From Salegentibacter tibetensis (GTDB lineage: Bacteria > Bacteroidota > Bacteroidia > Flavobacteriales > Flavobacteriaceae): 46,576 nucleotides of DNA. The stretch is taken from positions 1 through 46,576 of the forward strand of contig NZ_JAIQZA010000035.1 in the NCBI RefSeq assembly GCF_020164485.1, given 5' to 3'. Under the pieces are notes generated by a model. The model had not been told where the DNA came from. It saw only the letters and a list, made by a program, of their open reading frames with translations, and made no database searches. This document shows positions 14,832-24,544 of this stretch, piece by piece. Within the stretch, counting starts at the first letter, position 1, and every line of letters begins with the position of its first letter. Position numbers and translations under genes: made by a program.

Positions 14832-16946
14832 TTAAAGTTTAGTTTGCAGATAGTCCTGCTCCTTTTGGGAAAGACGATCATTTAAAGCTAAGAATTTCTG
14901 GTGATATTCATCGTTTTTAAGCAGCTCGGTAAGCAATTGCCGGGAATAATCTCTAAACCTATAGGTTGGGTGCTGGGTTCCTTGCATAAGATCCAGCAGA
15001 TTTTGGGTAGTAAAACTATTTATCTGGTATAAATATCCAAATGCGTTTTCCCGTACTTCAATTGGAAAATGCGTAGCGGTATAGCCCGAAAGCTCATTAT
15101 AGTTTTCCTGTTGTTTTTCTGGCTCGTAATTTGGCGTCACCAGATTTAAGGTAAGCCAAAGCATTCTCACATTTTTATTGGTAAAACCTTCAGTTCCTTT
15201 AGTTTTATCTAAATAAGTGGAAACCTCTTGTGGAAAATTCATCCATAATTTTAGCAGCGCAGCTTCCTGGGTTATATAGGATTCATCATTCAATAAAGAT
15301 TCAAAAGCTGTTTTTAGTTCCTTCGGAATTCTTTCCATGCTGGTTGCAATGGCCTGGCGTACGTAAATATTGTTCGTTTCAAATGCTTTTTTGTAAAGCT
15401 TTATGGCTGTTGCTGAAGTTTCACCTTCTAATTGATAAACCACTTCCTGCCCGGTATAATCGCTCACCGGGAAATTAAGTGCTGCACTTAACAGCTCTGC
15501 TTTTTTCTCCAGTGGCGTTTCCCGAAGTCCCGAAATATTCAAATGATTTTGAATAAATTCCGAGGTTTTTAAAGAATTTAAAGCCGCAAAACCCTGAAAA
15601 GCGGTTTGATTTAACCATTTAGACATAAAATCTGAGAGATCTACGTTGGACTCTTTTTCAACTTCGGCAATAAAATTATCGGTAGTTGCAGTTTTAAACT
15701 TGTAAAGTTCCAGGTAACTCTTCACTGCATTTTTAAAAGCGGTTTCTCCTACCTTTTCTCTCAAAATATGCAGAGCCCAGGCACCTTTTTGATAATAAGT
15801 AAGGGAACTCGCTTTAGCTTTTGTTACCGCTTCTCCCTTACCAGTATCACTTAACTCTTTAAGTTTTTCTCCAGATTGGTAAAGTTGCCAATAATAATAG
15901 TCATCGCCAAAAATCTCACGCTCGGCAAGCAAGGCGTAAAAAGTAGCAAAACCTTCGTGCAGCCAATGATCGTTTGCGGTTTCTGCAGTCACTACATTTC
16001 CAAACCATTGGTGCGCCATTTCGTGGGCGTTAACGCTTACATAATTTCGATCTTTAAAGGCTATGGAATCGGTGATAAACGCGTGATCAAAAATAGTAGC
16101 GGTGGTATTTTCCATCCCGGAATATAGAAAATCACGTACCGGCGCCTGCTTATAATTTTGCCAGGGATATGCCAACCCAATTTCATTCTCCAGGAAATCA
16201 AAAATCTTTTTGGTATACCTGTAAGTGGGTTCCATTTTTGCCTTTTCTGAAACCGGCATATAAAACTGCAATGGAATTCCTGACGCCGATTTGCTTTCTT
16301 CTACCTTATAATTTCCTGCAGCAAAAACGAGCAAGTAGCTGCTCATAGGCTGCTGCATCCCAAAATTCCAGCTTTTTAAAGAATCATTCACCGATGTCCC
16401 TGTGAGTTTTCCGTTGGCCATCACTTCTAAATCTTTGGGAAAATGATAAGTCATATCAAATTCCACTTTCTCCCGTTGGTCGTCAAAAGAAGGCAACCAA
16501 TTAGAAGTATATCTTCCCTGTCCCTGTGTCCAGATTTGTTTAGGAGCCTTGATAGAATCAGGGATATTCCAATTGATAAAATACACTGCTTCTTTAGGTT
16601 TTACTGAATATTTCAGTTGAAGGGAATTGTTTTCTGAAGTTCTCAATTCATTTTTTATCCAAATGCGTGCACCGGTATTTCTGAAGTTTTTTGGTTCTCC
16701 ATTCAGCAGAACTTTTTCAAAATTTATATTTCGCGCGTCAACATAGAATGAATCTATACTTTTTAAAACTTCAAAATTATAGCTCACTTCTCCCCTAATT
16801 TCCTTTTTCTTTGGAAGAATGAAAATTTCAGCTTCGGCCTTTTTAAAATCTATACTATTGATTTGATTCAGTGAATCTACTATCGGCGATTGAGCATAAA
16901 TGTTCAAAAAGAAACAGCAAAGGAGGGCGATAAGGGGATATTTCAT
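14832..16946 (-). CDS. Exported M1-family zinc aminopeptidase
   Basis: The 704-residue protein has a signal peptide of about 18 residues (LLCCFFLNIYAQ) and should remove N-terminal residues from peptides in the periplasm or at the surface. The exopeptidase motif appears as SGMEN at 276-280 (the family's GAMEN), and the zinc site is HEMAHQW with His308, Glu309 and His312 plus Glu331 in HEGFATF, where most family members have NEGFA. A catalytic Tyr-type LTYYQKGAW block follows. The C-terminal 250 residues are helical and repeat-like, as in M1 enzymes. It lies 3 bases upstream of the two patatin genes and heads that cluster; recG is divergent at 17067. Confidence 0.92.
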   Translation of the reverse strand: MKYPLIALLCCFFLNIYAQSPIVDSLNQINSIDFKKAEAEIFILPKKKEIRGEVSYNFEVLKSIDSFYVDARNINFEKVLLNGEPKNFRNTGARIWIKNELRTSENNSLQLKYSVKPKEAVYFINWNIPDSIKAPKQIWTQGQGRYTSNWLPSFDDQREKVEFDMTYHFPKDLEVMANGKLTGTSVNDSLKSWNFGMQQPMSSYLLVFAAGNYKVEESKSASGIPLQFYMPVSEKAKMEPTYRYTKKIFDFLENEIGLAYPWQNYKQAPVRDFLYSGMENTTATIFDHAFITDSIAFKDRNYVSVNAHEMAHQWFGNVVTAETANDHWLHEGFATFYALLAEREIFGDDYYYWQLYQSGEKLKELSDTGKGEAVTKAKASSLTYYQKGAWALHILREKVGETAFKNAVKSYLELYKFKTATTDNFIAEVEKESNVDLSDFMSKWLNQTAFQGFAALNSLKTSEFIQNHLNISGLRETPLEKKAELLSAALNFPVSDYTGQEVVYQLEGETSATAIKLYKKAFETNNIYVRQAIATSMERIPKELKTAFESLLNDESYITQEAALLKLWMNFPQEVSTYLDKTKGTEGFTNKNVRMLWLTLNLVTPNYEPEKQQENYNELSGYTATHFPIEVRENAFGYLYQINSFTTQNLLDLMQGTQHPTYRFRDYSRQLLTELLKNDEYHQKFLALNDRLSQKEQDYLQTKL

Positions 16947-17066
16947 AATAAAAAACTACAGCCAACAAATTACAAAAACTAAACAAATTTTAAGCCTGGG
17001 AAATTTAGATTTTAATTTTTAAATGAAATTCAGCCTAAAAAACCTGATTTTAATATCTTCGTTTTC

Positions 17067-19166
17067 ATGAACGCCAATATTTTGCAAACGCCCATAGATT
17101 ACCTGAAAGGGGTCGGCCCAAACCGCGCCGATTTACTGCGGAAAGAACTTGGCATTCACACCTACCAGGACCTGTTAAATTTCTTTCCAAACCGTTACCT
17201 GGATAAAACCCGTTTTTATAAAATAAATGAACTGCAGCGCAATTCGGCTGAAGTGCAGGTGGTAGGCAAAATCACGCACATAAAATCTGTAGATCAAAAA
17301 CGCGGCAAAAGACTGGTAGCCGATTTTATTGACGAAACTGGAAAAATGGAACTAGTTTGGTTTCGCGGCCAGAAATGGATTCGGGAAAATTTAAAGATCA
17401 ATACCCCCTATGTGATTTTCGGAAAAACAAATTGGTATAACGGCCTGTTTAGTATGCCACATCCCGAGATGGAACCAGTTGAGGAATATAAAAAACAACT
17501 GCGTACCGCGATGCAACCGGTATACCCTTCTACCGAAAAATTAGCAAAATCGGGCATTACCAACCGGGTTGTCAATAAATTGATGCAGCAACTTTTTATT
17601 GAAACCAAAGGGAAATTTTACGAGACGCTTTCAGAAGAAATCACTTCTGAATTAAAACTAATTTCAAAGCCGGAGGCTATATTCAATATTCATTTTCCAC
17701 AGAGCCAGGATTTATTAACCAAGGCTCAGTTTCGATTAAAATTTGAAGAGCTGTTTTACATTCAGCTGCAATTGCTCATTAAAAATATGCTTCAGAAACA
17801 AAAAATAAAAGGTTTTGTTTTTGAAGAAATCGGGCAGAATTTCAGCGAATTCTACAGCAATCATCTTCCTTTTGAACTTACCGGCGCACAAAAACGGGTA
17901 ATCAAGGAAATTAGAGCTGACTTAGGAAGCGGCGCTCAAATGAATCGATTGTTGCAGGGCGATGTGGGCTCAGGAAAAACCATTGTGGCGCTAATGTCTA
18001 TGTTTATTGCGCTAGATAATGGTTTCCAGGCCTGCCTTATGGCACCCACCGAGATTTTAGCAATTCAGCATTATAACGGACTGGTTGAACTTTGTAAAGA
18101 TCTAGATACCAAAATTTTTTTACTTACGGGTTCTTCAAGAACAAAAGCACGCCGGGAAATTCACGAAAAACTGGAAAATGGGGAAATAAATATTCTAATT
18201 GGTACTCACGCTTTGCTGGAAGACAAGGTGAAGTTTAAGAATTTAGGACTGGCCGTTATAGATGAACAACACCGTTTTGGTGTCGCGCAACGGGCAAAAT
18301 TGTGGCGAAAAAACCAGGTGCCGCCGCATATTTTAGTAATGACTGCAACACCAATTCCCAGGACTTTGGCCATGAGTCTTTACGGCGACCTGGATATTTC
18401 AGTAATAGATGAATTACCGCCGGGAAGAAAACCTATTAAAACCGTTCACCGCTACGATAGTAACCGACTCAAAGTTTTCGCTTTTATAAAAGATGAAATT
18501 AAGAAAGGGCGTCAGGTTTATGTAGTGTATCCCCTAATTCAGGAATCTGAAAAAATGGATTATAAAGATTTGATGGATGGTTACGAAAGCATTGCGCGTG
18601 AATTTCCCGAAATGCAAATTTCTATAGTCCACGGGCAAATGAAATCTGATGCCAAAGATTATGAAATGGACCGTTTTGTAAGAGGCGAAACCCAAATTAT
18701 GGTCGCTACCACTGTTATTGAAGTTGGTGTGAATGTGCCAAATGCCAGTGTGATGATTATTGAAAGTGCTGAGAGGTTTGGCCTTTCCCAATTGCACCAG
18801 CTTAGGGGCCGTGTAGGTCGTGGCGCTGAGCAAAGCTTTTGCATTTTAATGACGGGGCATAAATTATCTAACGACAGTAAAACCAGGCTGGAAACTATGA
18901 CCGCAACCAACGACGGATTTGAGATTGCCGAAGTTGATTTAAAATTACGCGGTCCTGGAGATATTATGGGCACGCAGCAAAGCGGGGTGTTGAACCTCAA
19001 AATTGCCGATATTGTAAAGGATAATCAAATCTTGAAATCAGCTCGTTATCACGCAATGAAGATCTTAAAAGAAGATCCAAACCTCTCACTCGAAAAAAAT
19101 AAAGTACTTCGGTTTACCTATGCTCAAGTAGCGAAGCATAAAAATATCTGGAATTACATTAGTTAG
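17067..19166 (+). CDS. recG: ATP-dependent DNA helicase RecG
   Basis: A 699-residue RecG that remodels stalled replication forks and branched recombination intermediates. The N-terminal wedge domain with its OB fold covers about 1-200 (YLKGVGPNRADLLRKELGI at 13-31 is the family opening). Walker A GDVGSGKT lies near 298-305, the DExH box is DEQH near 399-402, TATPIPRTLAMSLYGDLD follows, and the second helicase half shows VATTVIEVGVNVPNA and the QLRGRVGRG arginine-finger region. Length is normal. A weak TATCTTCG box lies 5 bases before the ATG. No clear hairpin terminator follows in 19167-19392. Confidence 0.95.
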   Translation: MNANILQTPIDYLKGVGPNRADLLRKELGIHTYQDLLNFFPNRYLDKTRFYKINELQRNSAEVQVVGKITHIKSVDQKRGKRLVADFIDETGKMELVWFRGQKWIRENLKINTPYVIFGKTNWYNGLFSMPHPEMEPVEEYKKQLRTAMQPVYPSTEKLAKSGITNRVVNKLMQQLFIETKGKFYETLSEEITSELKLISKPEAIFNIHFPQSQDLLTKAQFRLKFEELFYIQLQLLIKNMLQKQKIKGFVFEEIGQNFSEFYSNHLPFELTGAQKRVIKEIRADLGSGAQMNRLLQGDVGSGKTIVALMSMFIALDNGFQACLMAPTEILAIQHYNGLVELCKDLDTKIFLLTGSSRTKARREIHEKLENGEINILIGTHALLEDKVKFKNLGLAVIDEQHRFGVAQRAKLWRKNQVPPHILVMTATPIPRTLAMSLYGDLDISVIDELPPGRKPIKTVHRYDSNRLKVFAFIKDEIKKGRQVYVVYPLIQESEKMDYKDLMDGYESIAREFPEMQISIVHGQMKSDAKDYEMDRFVRGETQIMVATTVIEVGVNVPNASVMIIESAERFGLSQLHQLRGRVGRGAEQSFCILMTGHKLSNDSKTRLETMTATNDGFEIAEVDLKLRGPGDIMGTQQSGVLNLKIADIVKDNQILKSARYHAMKILKEDPNLSLEKNKVLRFTYAQVAKHKNIWNYIS

Positions 19167-19392
19167 GTTCCAATCTTCAGCAAAAAAAGACTACTGATTT
19201 TCCCTTGATTTTCACCAAACTAAAAATCAAAATCCTCTTCTATTTGCCTGCTGCATCCTTAATAAAACAAAGCCTTTTCAGAAATCAGAAGCAACATTAA
19301 CAACTTGATTTACAGATTAGTCAGATAATTTTTACGCGTCATTTTAGCCCATTTTTCCGTAAATTTAAATATTAACCAAAACATTAGAAATT
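19167..19392. other. Intergenic region without recognised element
   Basis: 226 AT-rich bases between recG and the TPR gene. I see no gene, clear terminator hairpin or promoter box; it presumably holds the TPR gene's promoter. Confidence 0.5.
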
Positions 19393-20304
19393 ATGAAAGG
19401 GGGAATAGTTTTGAGAAGGATTATAAGCCTTATGCTTATTGTATGTGGTGGCCTACTGTTTGCTCAGGAAAATACCGAAAAGGCCTTAGAAGAGAAGTTA
19501 TATGAGGAATATAAAAGTAACGGGCTTGATAAAGCCATGAAAATGTATGAAAAGAATAAAACCACAGAATATAAAAATTTACAGGAACCTTTAAATCTAC
19601 TGGGGTACAAACTCATGGAGAATAAAGATCTTGAAGCTGCAGAGAAGGTTTTTAAAGCTCAAATTGATGAATATCCAAAAGAAGCTAATCCTTATGATTC
19701 CTATGGTGATTTGTTACTGGAAAAAGGAGAGAAGGAAAAGGCCAAAGAACATTTTAAAAAAGCAGCCAAATTAGCGGAGAATATAAAGGATGAAAACGAA
19801 AAAAAACAAATGAAGCAGGCCTCGCTCTCTAAATTGGCAAAATTAGAAGATAAGCACCGTCAACTAGATTTTCTAACGGGAAACTGGGAAATAACCCAAA
19901 CCGGTTATAGAGATGGGCAGGCAGTAGATATACCCCCAAGCACGCAAAACGTTAGTTATTTACCGGGAGAATCGGTATTGAGAGTTAAACATACTAAAGA
20001 GGGAAATGCCGCTTGCTGTGAAAGAATTGTAGCTTACAATGCGCTAGATGATGTTTATGAAATGGCGTATATCAACGCTGTTAATCCTAATGGTATTGAA
20101 ATTTCTGACTTAAAAATTAAAGATAAAGGCAATGGTCAATTTGAATTCCTGGAGGATTATAATGAAAACAATGAGCAAAAACAAGCCAAACACGAGATCA
20201 CAAAAACCGATAGTGATAATATTGAATGGAACATTTATATCCCAAAAGAAGGTAGCCAGGATTGGGAGCTTGTAAATAATATGAAGTTTAAAAGGAAAGC
20301 TTAA
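19393..20304 (+). CDS. Exported TPR protein with C-terminal lipocalin-like domain
   Basis: A 303-residue protein with a signal peptide (residues 1-24, ending LLFAQ). Residues about 45-150 form TPR-like helical pairs (LLGYKLMENKDLEAAEKVF, then NPYDSYGDLLLEKGEKEKAKEHF), rich in Lys and Glu. From about residue 155 the DFLTGNWEITQTGYRDG start and repeated beta strands resemble the DUF1579 / lipocalin-like domain found in many secreted Bacteroidota proteins. A Cys-Cys pair (AACCER) is in that domain. Ligand and role are unknown. It stands alone between recG and pheT and ends at a good terminator. Confidence 0.75.
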   Translation: MKGGIVLRRIISLMLIVCGGLLFAQENTEKALEEKLYEEYKSNGLDKAMKMYEKNKTTEYKNLQEPLNLLGYKLMENKDLEAAEKVFKAQIDEYPKEANPYDSYGDLLLEKGEKEKAKEHFKKAAKLAENIKDENEKKQMKQASLSKLAKLEDKHRQLDFLTGNWEITQTGYRDGQAVDIPPSTQNVSYLPGESVLRVKHTKEGNAACCERIVAYNALDDVYEMAYINAVNPNGIEISDLKIKDKGNGQFEFLEDYNENNEQKQAKHEITKTDSDNIEWNIYIPKEGSQDWELVNNMKFKRKA

Positions 20305-20331
20305 TTATTATTTTAAGTTTAATTAGCGCTT

Positions 20332-20366
20332 GAAAGGAGCAACTTAGGTCGCTCCTTTCTTTTTTC
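20332..20366 (+). terminator. Rho-independent terminator after the TPR gene
   Basis: A perfect 9-bp stem (GAAAGGAGC at 20332-20340 with GCTCCTTTC at 20351-20359), a 10-base loop and a T run to 20366. Confidence 0.87.
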
Positions 20367-20430
20367 TCAATATTGCTGAAATAAGGTATAAAATTAAAAT
20401 TTGAAATTATGCCAAAACTATTCGTAATAC

Positions 20431-20438
20431 TATCTTTG
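20431..20438 (+). promoter_or_regulatory. Candidate -7 box (TATCTTTG) of pheT
   Basis: An exact TAnnTTTG match 20 bases before the pheT ATG. The nearest upstream TTTG (20400-20403) is 27 bases away, longer than usual, so only the -7 element is supported. Confidence 0.45.
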
Positions 20439-20458
20439 CGAACTGAAAATATTGAGAC

Positions 20459-22885
20459 ATGAAAATTTCATATAACTGGCTTAAACAATTTATTAAACTT
20501 CCGGAAGCTCCAGAAGAAACAGGGGAATTGCTCACCGATCTGGGCCTCGAGGTAGAAGGCTTACAGGTCTTTCAAAGCATTAAAGGTGGCCTTGAAGGAA
20601 TTGTTGTTGGGCATGTGCTGGAATGCAAAAGTCATCCAAACGCTGATAAGTTACAACTTACCAACGTAGATCTTGGAAATGGGGAGCAGGTACAAATTGT
20701 TTGTGGTGCTCCAAATATTGCAGCGGGACAAAAGGTTCCGGTAGCGACTATTGGCACTACCCTTTATGATGGAAGCGGGGAAGCCTGGCCAATTAAGAAA
20801 GGAAAGATTAGAGGAGAAGCCAGTTTTGGAATGATCTGTTCTGAAAAAGAAATTGGCCTTGGCCAAAGCCACGAAGGGATTATGGTGATGCAAGACGATC
20901 TTGCTCCCGGAACCCCGGTAGCCAACATTTTTGATGTAGAGAACGACCAGGTTTTTGAAATTGGCCTAACCCCAAACCGTGCCGATGCTATGAGCCACTG
21001 GGGCGTTGCCAGGGATCTTAAAGCTGGCTATACCCAACAGGGTAAGAATTTAGAGCTTATCACTCCGTCAGTTAGTAGTTTTCATGTAGATAATAGAAGT
21101 CTTAAAATCCAGATTCAGGTCGAGGATTCGGCACTTGCTCCAAGATATTGCGGAGTTACAATTTCCGGACTTAAAGTTGATGAATCGCCAAAATGGCTAC
21201 AAAATAGATTAAAAGCAATAGGTCTTGGGCCAAAAAACAATGTGGTAGATGCTACCAATTATGTGATGCATGAGCTCGGCCAGCCTCTACACGCTTTTGA
21301 TGCGGCGAAAATTGCCGGCAATGAGATTAATGTAAAAACCCTTAAAAAAGGAACAAAGTTCACAACTCTAGATGAAGTGGAACGTGAACTTCACGAAGAG
21401 GATCTAATGATTTGTGATGCTAAAAAACCACTTTGTATAGCTGGAGTTTTTGGTGGAGCAACCAGCGGAGTAACCGAGGCTACCACACAAATTTTCCTGG
21501 AAAGCGCTTATTTTAATCCGGTGAGCGTAAGAAAAACCGCAAAAAGACATGGTTTAAATACAGATGCTTCCTTTAGATTTGAACGCGGAATTGACCCTAA
21601 CATTACTGAATATGCTCTAAAACGCGCCGCACTTTTAATTACCGAAATTGCCGGCGGTGAAGTTACCAGCGATATCGATGATCTTTTCCCGAAGAAAATT
21701 GAAGATTTTCAGGTTTTCTTAACTTTTGATAAAGTGAATAAACTCATTGGAGAAAATCTTCAAGAAGAAACTATAAAATCTATCCTTGCTTCCCTTGAAA
21801 TCAGGGTAAATAATGTGACCGAAACCGGGATGGGACTTACCATTCCATCTTATCGTGTAGATGTGCAGCGTGAAGCTGATGTGATCGAGGAAATTTTAAG
21901 GGTATATGGGTACAACAATATTAAATTTGGTGATAAACTGAATGCTTCAGTAGCCAATTCTTCTAAATTTGAAGATTATCGCCTTCAGAATTTAATTGCG
22001 AACCAGTTAGTAGGACAGGGTTTTTATGAAACTATGGCCAATTCGCTTACCACACCAGCTTACACAAATTTAAGTGAGCAAATTAAAGAATCTCACAATG
22101 TAAAAATGCTGAATCCTTTAAGTCAGGATCTTTCAGTTTTACGACAATCTATGTTATACTCAGGATTGGAGTCTGTGAGTTATAACATCAACAGAAAGCG
22201 CAGCGATCTTAAATTATTTGAATTCGGAAAAACTTACCACAATTTTAATAGCAGCCGCGTAGAGAATAAACACCTTTCAATTTTCATTAGTGGAAACCGA
22301 AGTGCCGAACGTTGGAATGCCACTTCAGGAAGAACCGATTTCTTTTTGCTGAAAGGGGTAATTCGATCTATTTTCCAAAGACTGGGCATTGAAAATTTAA
22401 AGCCTTCCGCAGTAAAATCTGATGTGTTTTCTGAAGGACTGATATTTTCTTCAGCAAAAAATAACCTGGTTGCCTTCGGAGTAATTCGGAAAAAAGTTTT
22501 GAAGCATTTTGATATAGAACAGGAAGTGCTTTATGCCGATTTTAACTGGGATGCATTACTGGAAGTAACTAAAGCCAGAAAAACAAGTTTTAGCGCAATC
22601 CCTAAATATCCTGCTGTAAGACGTGATTTTGCATTATTGCTTAATAACAATATTTCCTACGAAGAGATTGAGGAGATCGCCCTTAAAACAGAGAAAAAAC
22701 TTTTAAAAGAAGTTGCTCTTTTTGATGTTTACCAGGGAAATAATCTTCCCGAAGGGAAAAAAAGTTACGCGGTGAGTTTTAAGTTTCAGGACGAAAACAA
22801 AACCCTTACCGATAAACAGGTAGATAAAATGATGAAAAAACTGCAGCAAAGGTTTGAAGATGAGCTTCAGGCTGAGTTGAGATAA
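20459..22885 (+). CDS. pheT: Phenylalanine--tRNA ligase beta subunit
   Basis: The 808-residue beta chain of the alpha2-beta2 Phe-tRNA synthetase. N-terminal B1 KISYNWLKQFIKLP, then a tRNA-binding OB domain (about 40-150: VVGHVLECKSHPNADKLQ), the B3/B4 editing domain (about 210-390: NNVVDATNYVMHELGQPLHAFD), B5 (about 400-480), the catalytic-like core (about 490-700), and the C-terminal FDX-ACB anticodon-binding domain (from about 715: IPKYPAVRRDFALLLN). Length is normal. The alpha-subunit gene pheS is not adjacent, so the two subunits are encoded apart, as is common in Bacteroidota. A palindromic repeat element begins 10 bases after the stop. Confidence 0.97.
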   Translation: MKISYNWLKQFIKLPEAPEETGELLTDLGLEVEGLQVFQSIKGGLEGIVVGHVLECKSHPNADKLQLTNVDLGNGEQVQIVCGAPNIAAGQKVPVATIGTTLYDGSGEAWPIKKGKIRGEASFGMICSEKEIGLGQSHEGIMVMQDDLAPGTPVANIFDVENDQVFEIGLTPNRADAMSHWGVARDLKAGYTQQGKNLELITPSVSSFHVDNRSLKIQIQVEDSALAPRYCGVTISGLKVDESPKWLQNRLKAIGLGPKNNVVDATNYVMHELGQPLHAFDAAKIAGNEINVKTLKKGTKFTTLDEVERELHEEDLMICDAKKPLCIAGVFGGATSGVTEATTQIFLESAYFNPVSVRKTAKRHGLNTDASFRFERGIDPNITEYALKRAALLITEIAGGEVTSDIDDLFPKKIEDFQVFLTFDKVNKLIGENLQEETIKSILASLEIRVNNVTETGMGLTIPSYRVDVQREADVIEEILRVYGYNNIKFGDKLNASVANSSKFEDYRLQNLIANQLVGQGFYETMANSLTTPAYTNLSEQIKESHNVKMLNPLSQDLSVLRQSMLYSGLESVSYNINRKRSDLKLFEFGKTYHNFNSSRVENKHLSIFISGNRSAERWNATSGRTDFFLLKGVIRSIFQRLGIENLKPSAVKSDVFSEGLIFSSAKNNLVAFGVIRKKVLKHFDIEQEVLYADFNWDALLEVTKARKTSFSAIPKYPAVRRDFALLLNNNISYEEIEEIALKTEKKLLKEVALFDVYQGNNLPEGKKSYAVSFKFQDENKTLTDKQVDKMMKKLQQRFEDELQAELR

Positions 22886-22895
22886 TAATATATAA

Positions 22896-23030
22896 AATTG
22901 GCTATTTGAATTTCCATTTTTACGTCAACCTATATTTATTTCAGGTTCTAATCTAATTTAAGTTAGATTTAATCTTGGACTCTGAAACGAGTTCAGAGTG
23001 ACGTCGGCAATATGATTCAAACAGCCAATT
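22896..23030. repeat. Palindromic MITE/REP-like repeat, copy A (135 bp)
   Basis: The element is bounded by 16-bp inverted ends (22896-22911 and 23015-23030) that match at 15 of 16 positions. Inside lie smaller hairpins: AATCTAA/TTAGATT around 22950-22969 and ACTCTGAA-N5-TTCAGAGT at 22979-22999. The inner core resembles the CTGAA-N5-TTCAG hairpins of copies B and C. It begins 10 bases after the pheT stop and may serve as its transcript end. No coding sequence inside. Confidence 0.75.
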
Positions 23031-23051
23031 TTTATTTCCTGCTAAGAGAAA

Positions 23052-23636
23052 TTATGGAAAGTTTTTAAAGATTTCATCTACATAATTTCTCAGGTCTCTT
23101 TCTAACCTTCTTGAACCAATTTCTTCATCAGCGGTTCCCCGCCATAAGATTTGATTACTTCTACGGTCTATAAAATCTATAACAATAGATTTTTCCTTAT
23201 AAGGCAATTGTTTAATTGCTGCATCGGCACCAATACGTTGAATTGTGAAATAGTTCTCGTAAGTGTAATCCTTATAATAAGGACCTATATAATGGCCGGG
23301 ACGATAATATGAAAAATTGGTGTAAACAGGATTCGCATTCACATCTACCTTCTCATCAAACATAGTGTGCACATATACCAACACATCGGGTTGACGGTTA
23401 TCTATCGCAAAATCTTCGCTGGACATATTATCGTTTATCGTAGATATGATAACCTCGTGTAAACGATCATTATCATAATCCCGACTCAAAATAGTGTCCT
23501 TGTTTGGAAGATAAGAATAGGTGCTATAATTTTTTAATTTTTTGGCAGATTCTTTAGAAATATTGCTTCCGGAGCCGCAAGATATTATAAAGGCGCCTGC
23601 TATGATTAGCGTAATAAGTAGTTTAATTTTTTTCAT
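23052..23636 (-). CDS. DUF4136-type lipoprotein
   Basis: A 194-residue lipoprotein with a signal ending in FIISC, Cys20 being the likely lipid anchor. The mature part starts with a GSGSN linker and then YSTYSYLPNKDTI, followed by KSIVIDFIDRRSNQILWRGTADEEI near residues 145-170, the hallmark segment of DUF4136. The family is common in Proteobacteria and Bacteroidota envelopes and has no defined function. The ATG at 23636 is chosen over an upstream in-frame TTG at 23645 because it gives the compact KKIKLL signal start. It is separated from the fasciclin gene by a terminator at 23721-23739. Confidence 0.83.
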   Translation of the reverse strand: MKKIKLLITLIIAGAFIISCGSGSNISKESAKKLKNYSTYSYLPNKDTILSRDYDNDRLHEVIISTINDNMSSEDFAIDNRQPDVLVYVHTMFDEKVDVNANPVYTNFSYYRPGHYIGPYYKDYTYENYFTIQRIGADAAIKQLPYKEKSIVIDFIDRRSNQILWRGTADEEIGSRRLERDLRNYVDEIFKNFP

Positions 23637-23720
23637 ATATCTCAATTTTAATTGAAAATAGGCCTTCCGTTAGGATTAAAAAAGGGATATCCCCTATTTG
23701 ATATTTAATTAACAGAAAAA

Positions 23721-23739
23721 AGCGACCAAATTGGTCGCT
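23721..23739 (-). terminator. Rho-independent terminator of the fasciclin gene
   Basis: A 19-base palindrome around A23730 (9 bases each arm; realistic stem of 7 bp). On the minus strand it is followed by a run of T (complement of 23716-23720), 27 bases after the fasciclin stop. Confidence 0.8.
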
Positions 23740-23766
23740 CTTTAATTTTTCTTTTTCAATAGCAAT

Positions 23767-24321
23767 CTATTTCCCTGGCAATACTACAGTATCAATTACA
23801 TGAATAACCCCGTTTGACTGATTTACGTTAGTAATGGTCACGGTAGCTACATTTCCTGAACCATCTTTTAGTTTAACTTTGCCATCGTCCATCATAGCAT
23901 AAAGTTTACCGCCGTTTACGGTTTCAAAAGAAGCTTTTCCATCACCCTCTTTAATTGCCGCAACTACATCGTTAGCACTAAAATCACCCGCTACCACGTG
24001 GTAAGTAAGGACAGCCTGAAGTTGTTCTTTGTTTTCTGGTTTTAATAGAGTTTCTACCGTTCCCGCAGGCAGTTTTTCAAAAGCAGCATTGGTAGGTGCA
24101 AACACGGTGAATGGGCCATCACCCTGTAAAGTTTCAACCAAACCAGCAGCCTTTACTGCGGCTACCAGAGTAGTATGATCATTAGATTGTGAAGCGTTCT
24201 CCACAATGTTCTTGCTTGGATACATTTCTGCACCGCCTACCATGGTAGATCCGTTTTGGGCCATTAAAGTCCCACCGATAAATAGGAAACAAATAATTCC
24301 TAAATGTTTTAAATTTCTCAT
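23767..24321 (-). CDS. Exported fasciclin (FAS1) domain protein
   Basis: A 184-residue secreted protein: signal peptide about 1-21 (IGGTLMAQ) and one FAS1 domain from about 40 to 182. The first conserved box is GPFTVFAPTNAAFEKLP, preceded by VETLQGD, then a YHVVAGDFSAND block, and the second box ends in NGVIHVIDTVVLP, all textbook FAS1 features. FAS1 domains mediate adhesion or bind small ligands. It is a single-domain protein with no sorting signal visible and its own terminator, so likely monocistronic. The 223-base AT-rich region upstream must carry its promoter. Confidence 0.93.
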   Translation of the reverse strand: MRNLKHLGIICFLFIGGTLMAQNGSTMVGGAEMYPSKNIVENASQSNDHTTLVAAVKAAGLVETLQGDGPFTVFAPTNAAFEKLPAGTVETLLKPENKEQLQAVLTYHVVAGDFSANDVVAAIKEGDGKASFETVNGGKLYAMMDDGKVKLKDGSGNVATVTITNVNQSNGVIHVIDTVVLPGK

Positions 24322-24544
24322 AACAATAATTTTTAAATGGTTTATTAAATAAACGAGATTTAAAGTGCTTCGGTTTTAATTTTAAAGCAAAAAATCAAAT
24401 TTCATTCATTTTAATTTTTGTCTAATTTAATCTTAATGTAGTTAAACAATTTTTAAAAATATCCAATTAGGATAGTTTTAACATCACGTAAAACTGAAAA
24501 AATAGGATTGCAGAAATCATCTTAATTACTTAATTTAGTGACAG
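24322..24544. other. Divergent intergenic region
   Basis: 223 very AT-rich bases between the fasciclin gene (minus) and the unknown membrane protein gene (plus). It must hold both promoters, but I see no clean TAnnTTTG box, hairpin or gene. Confidence 0.5.
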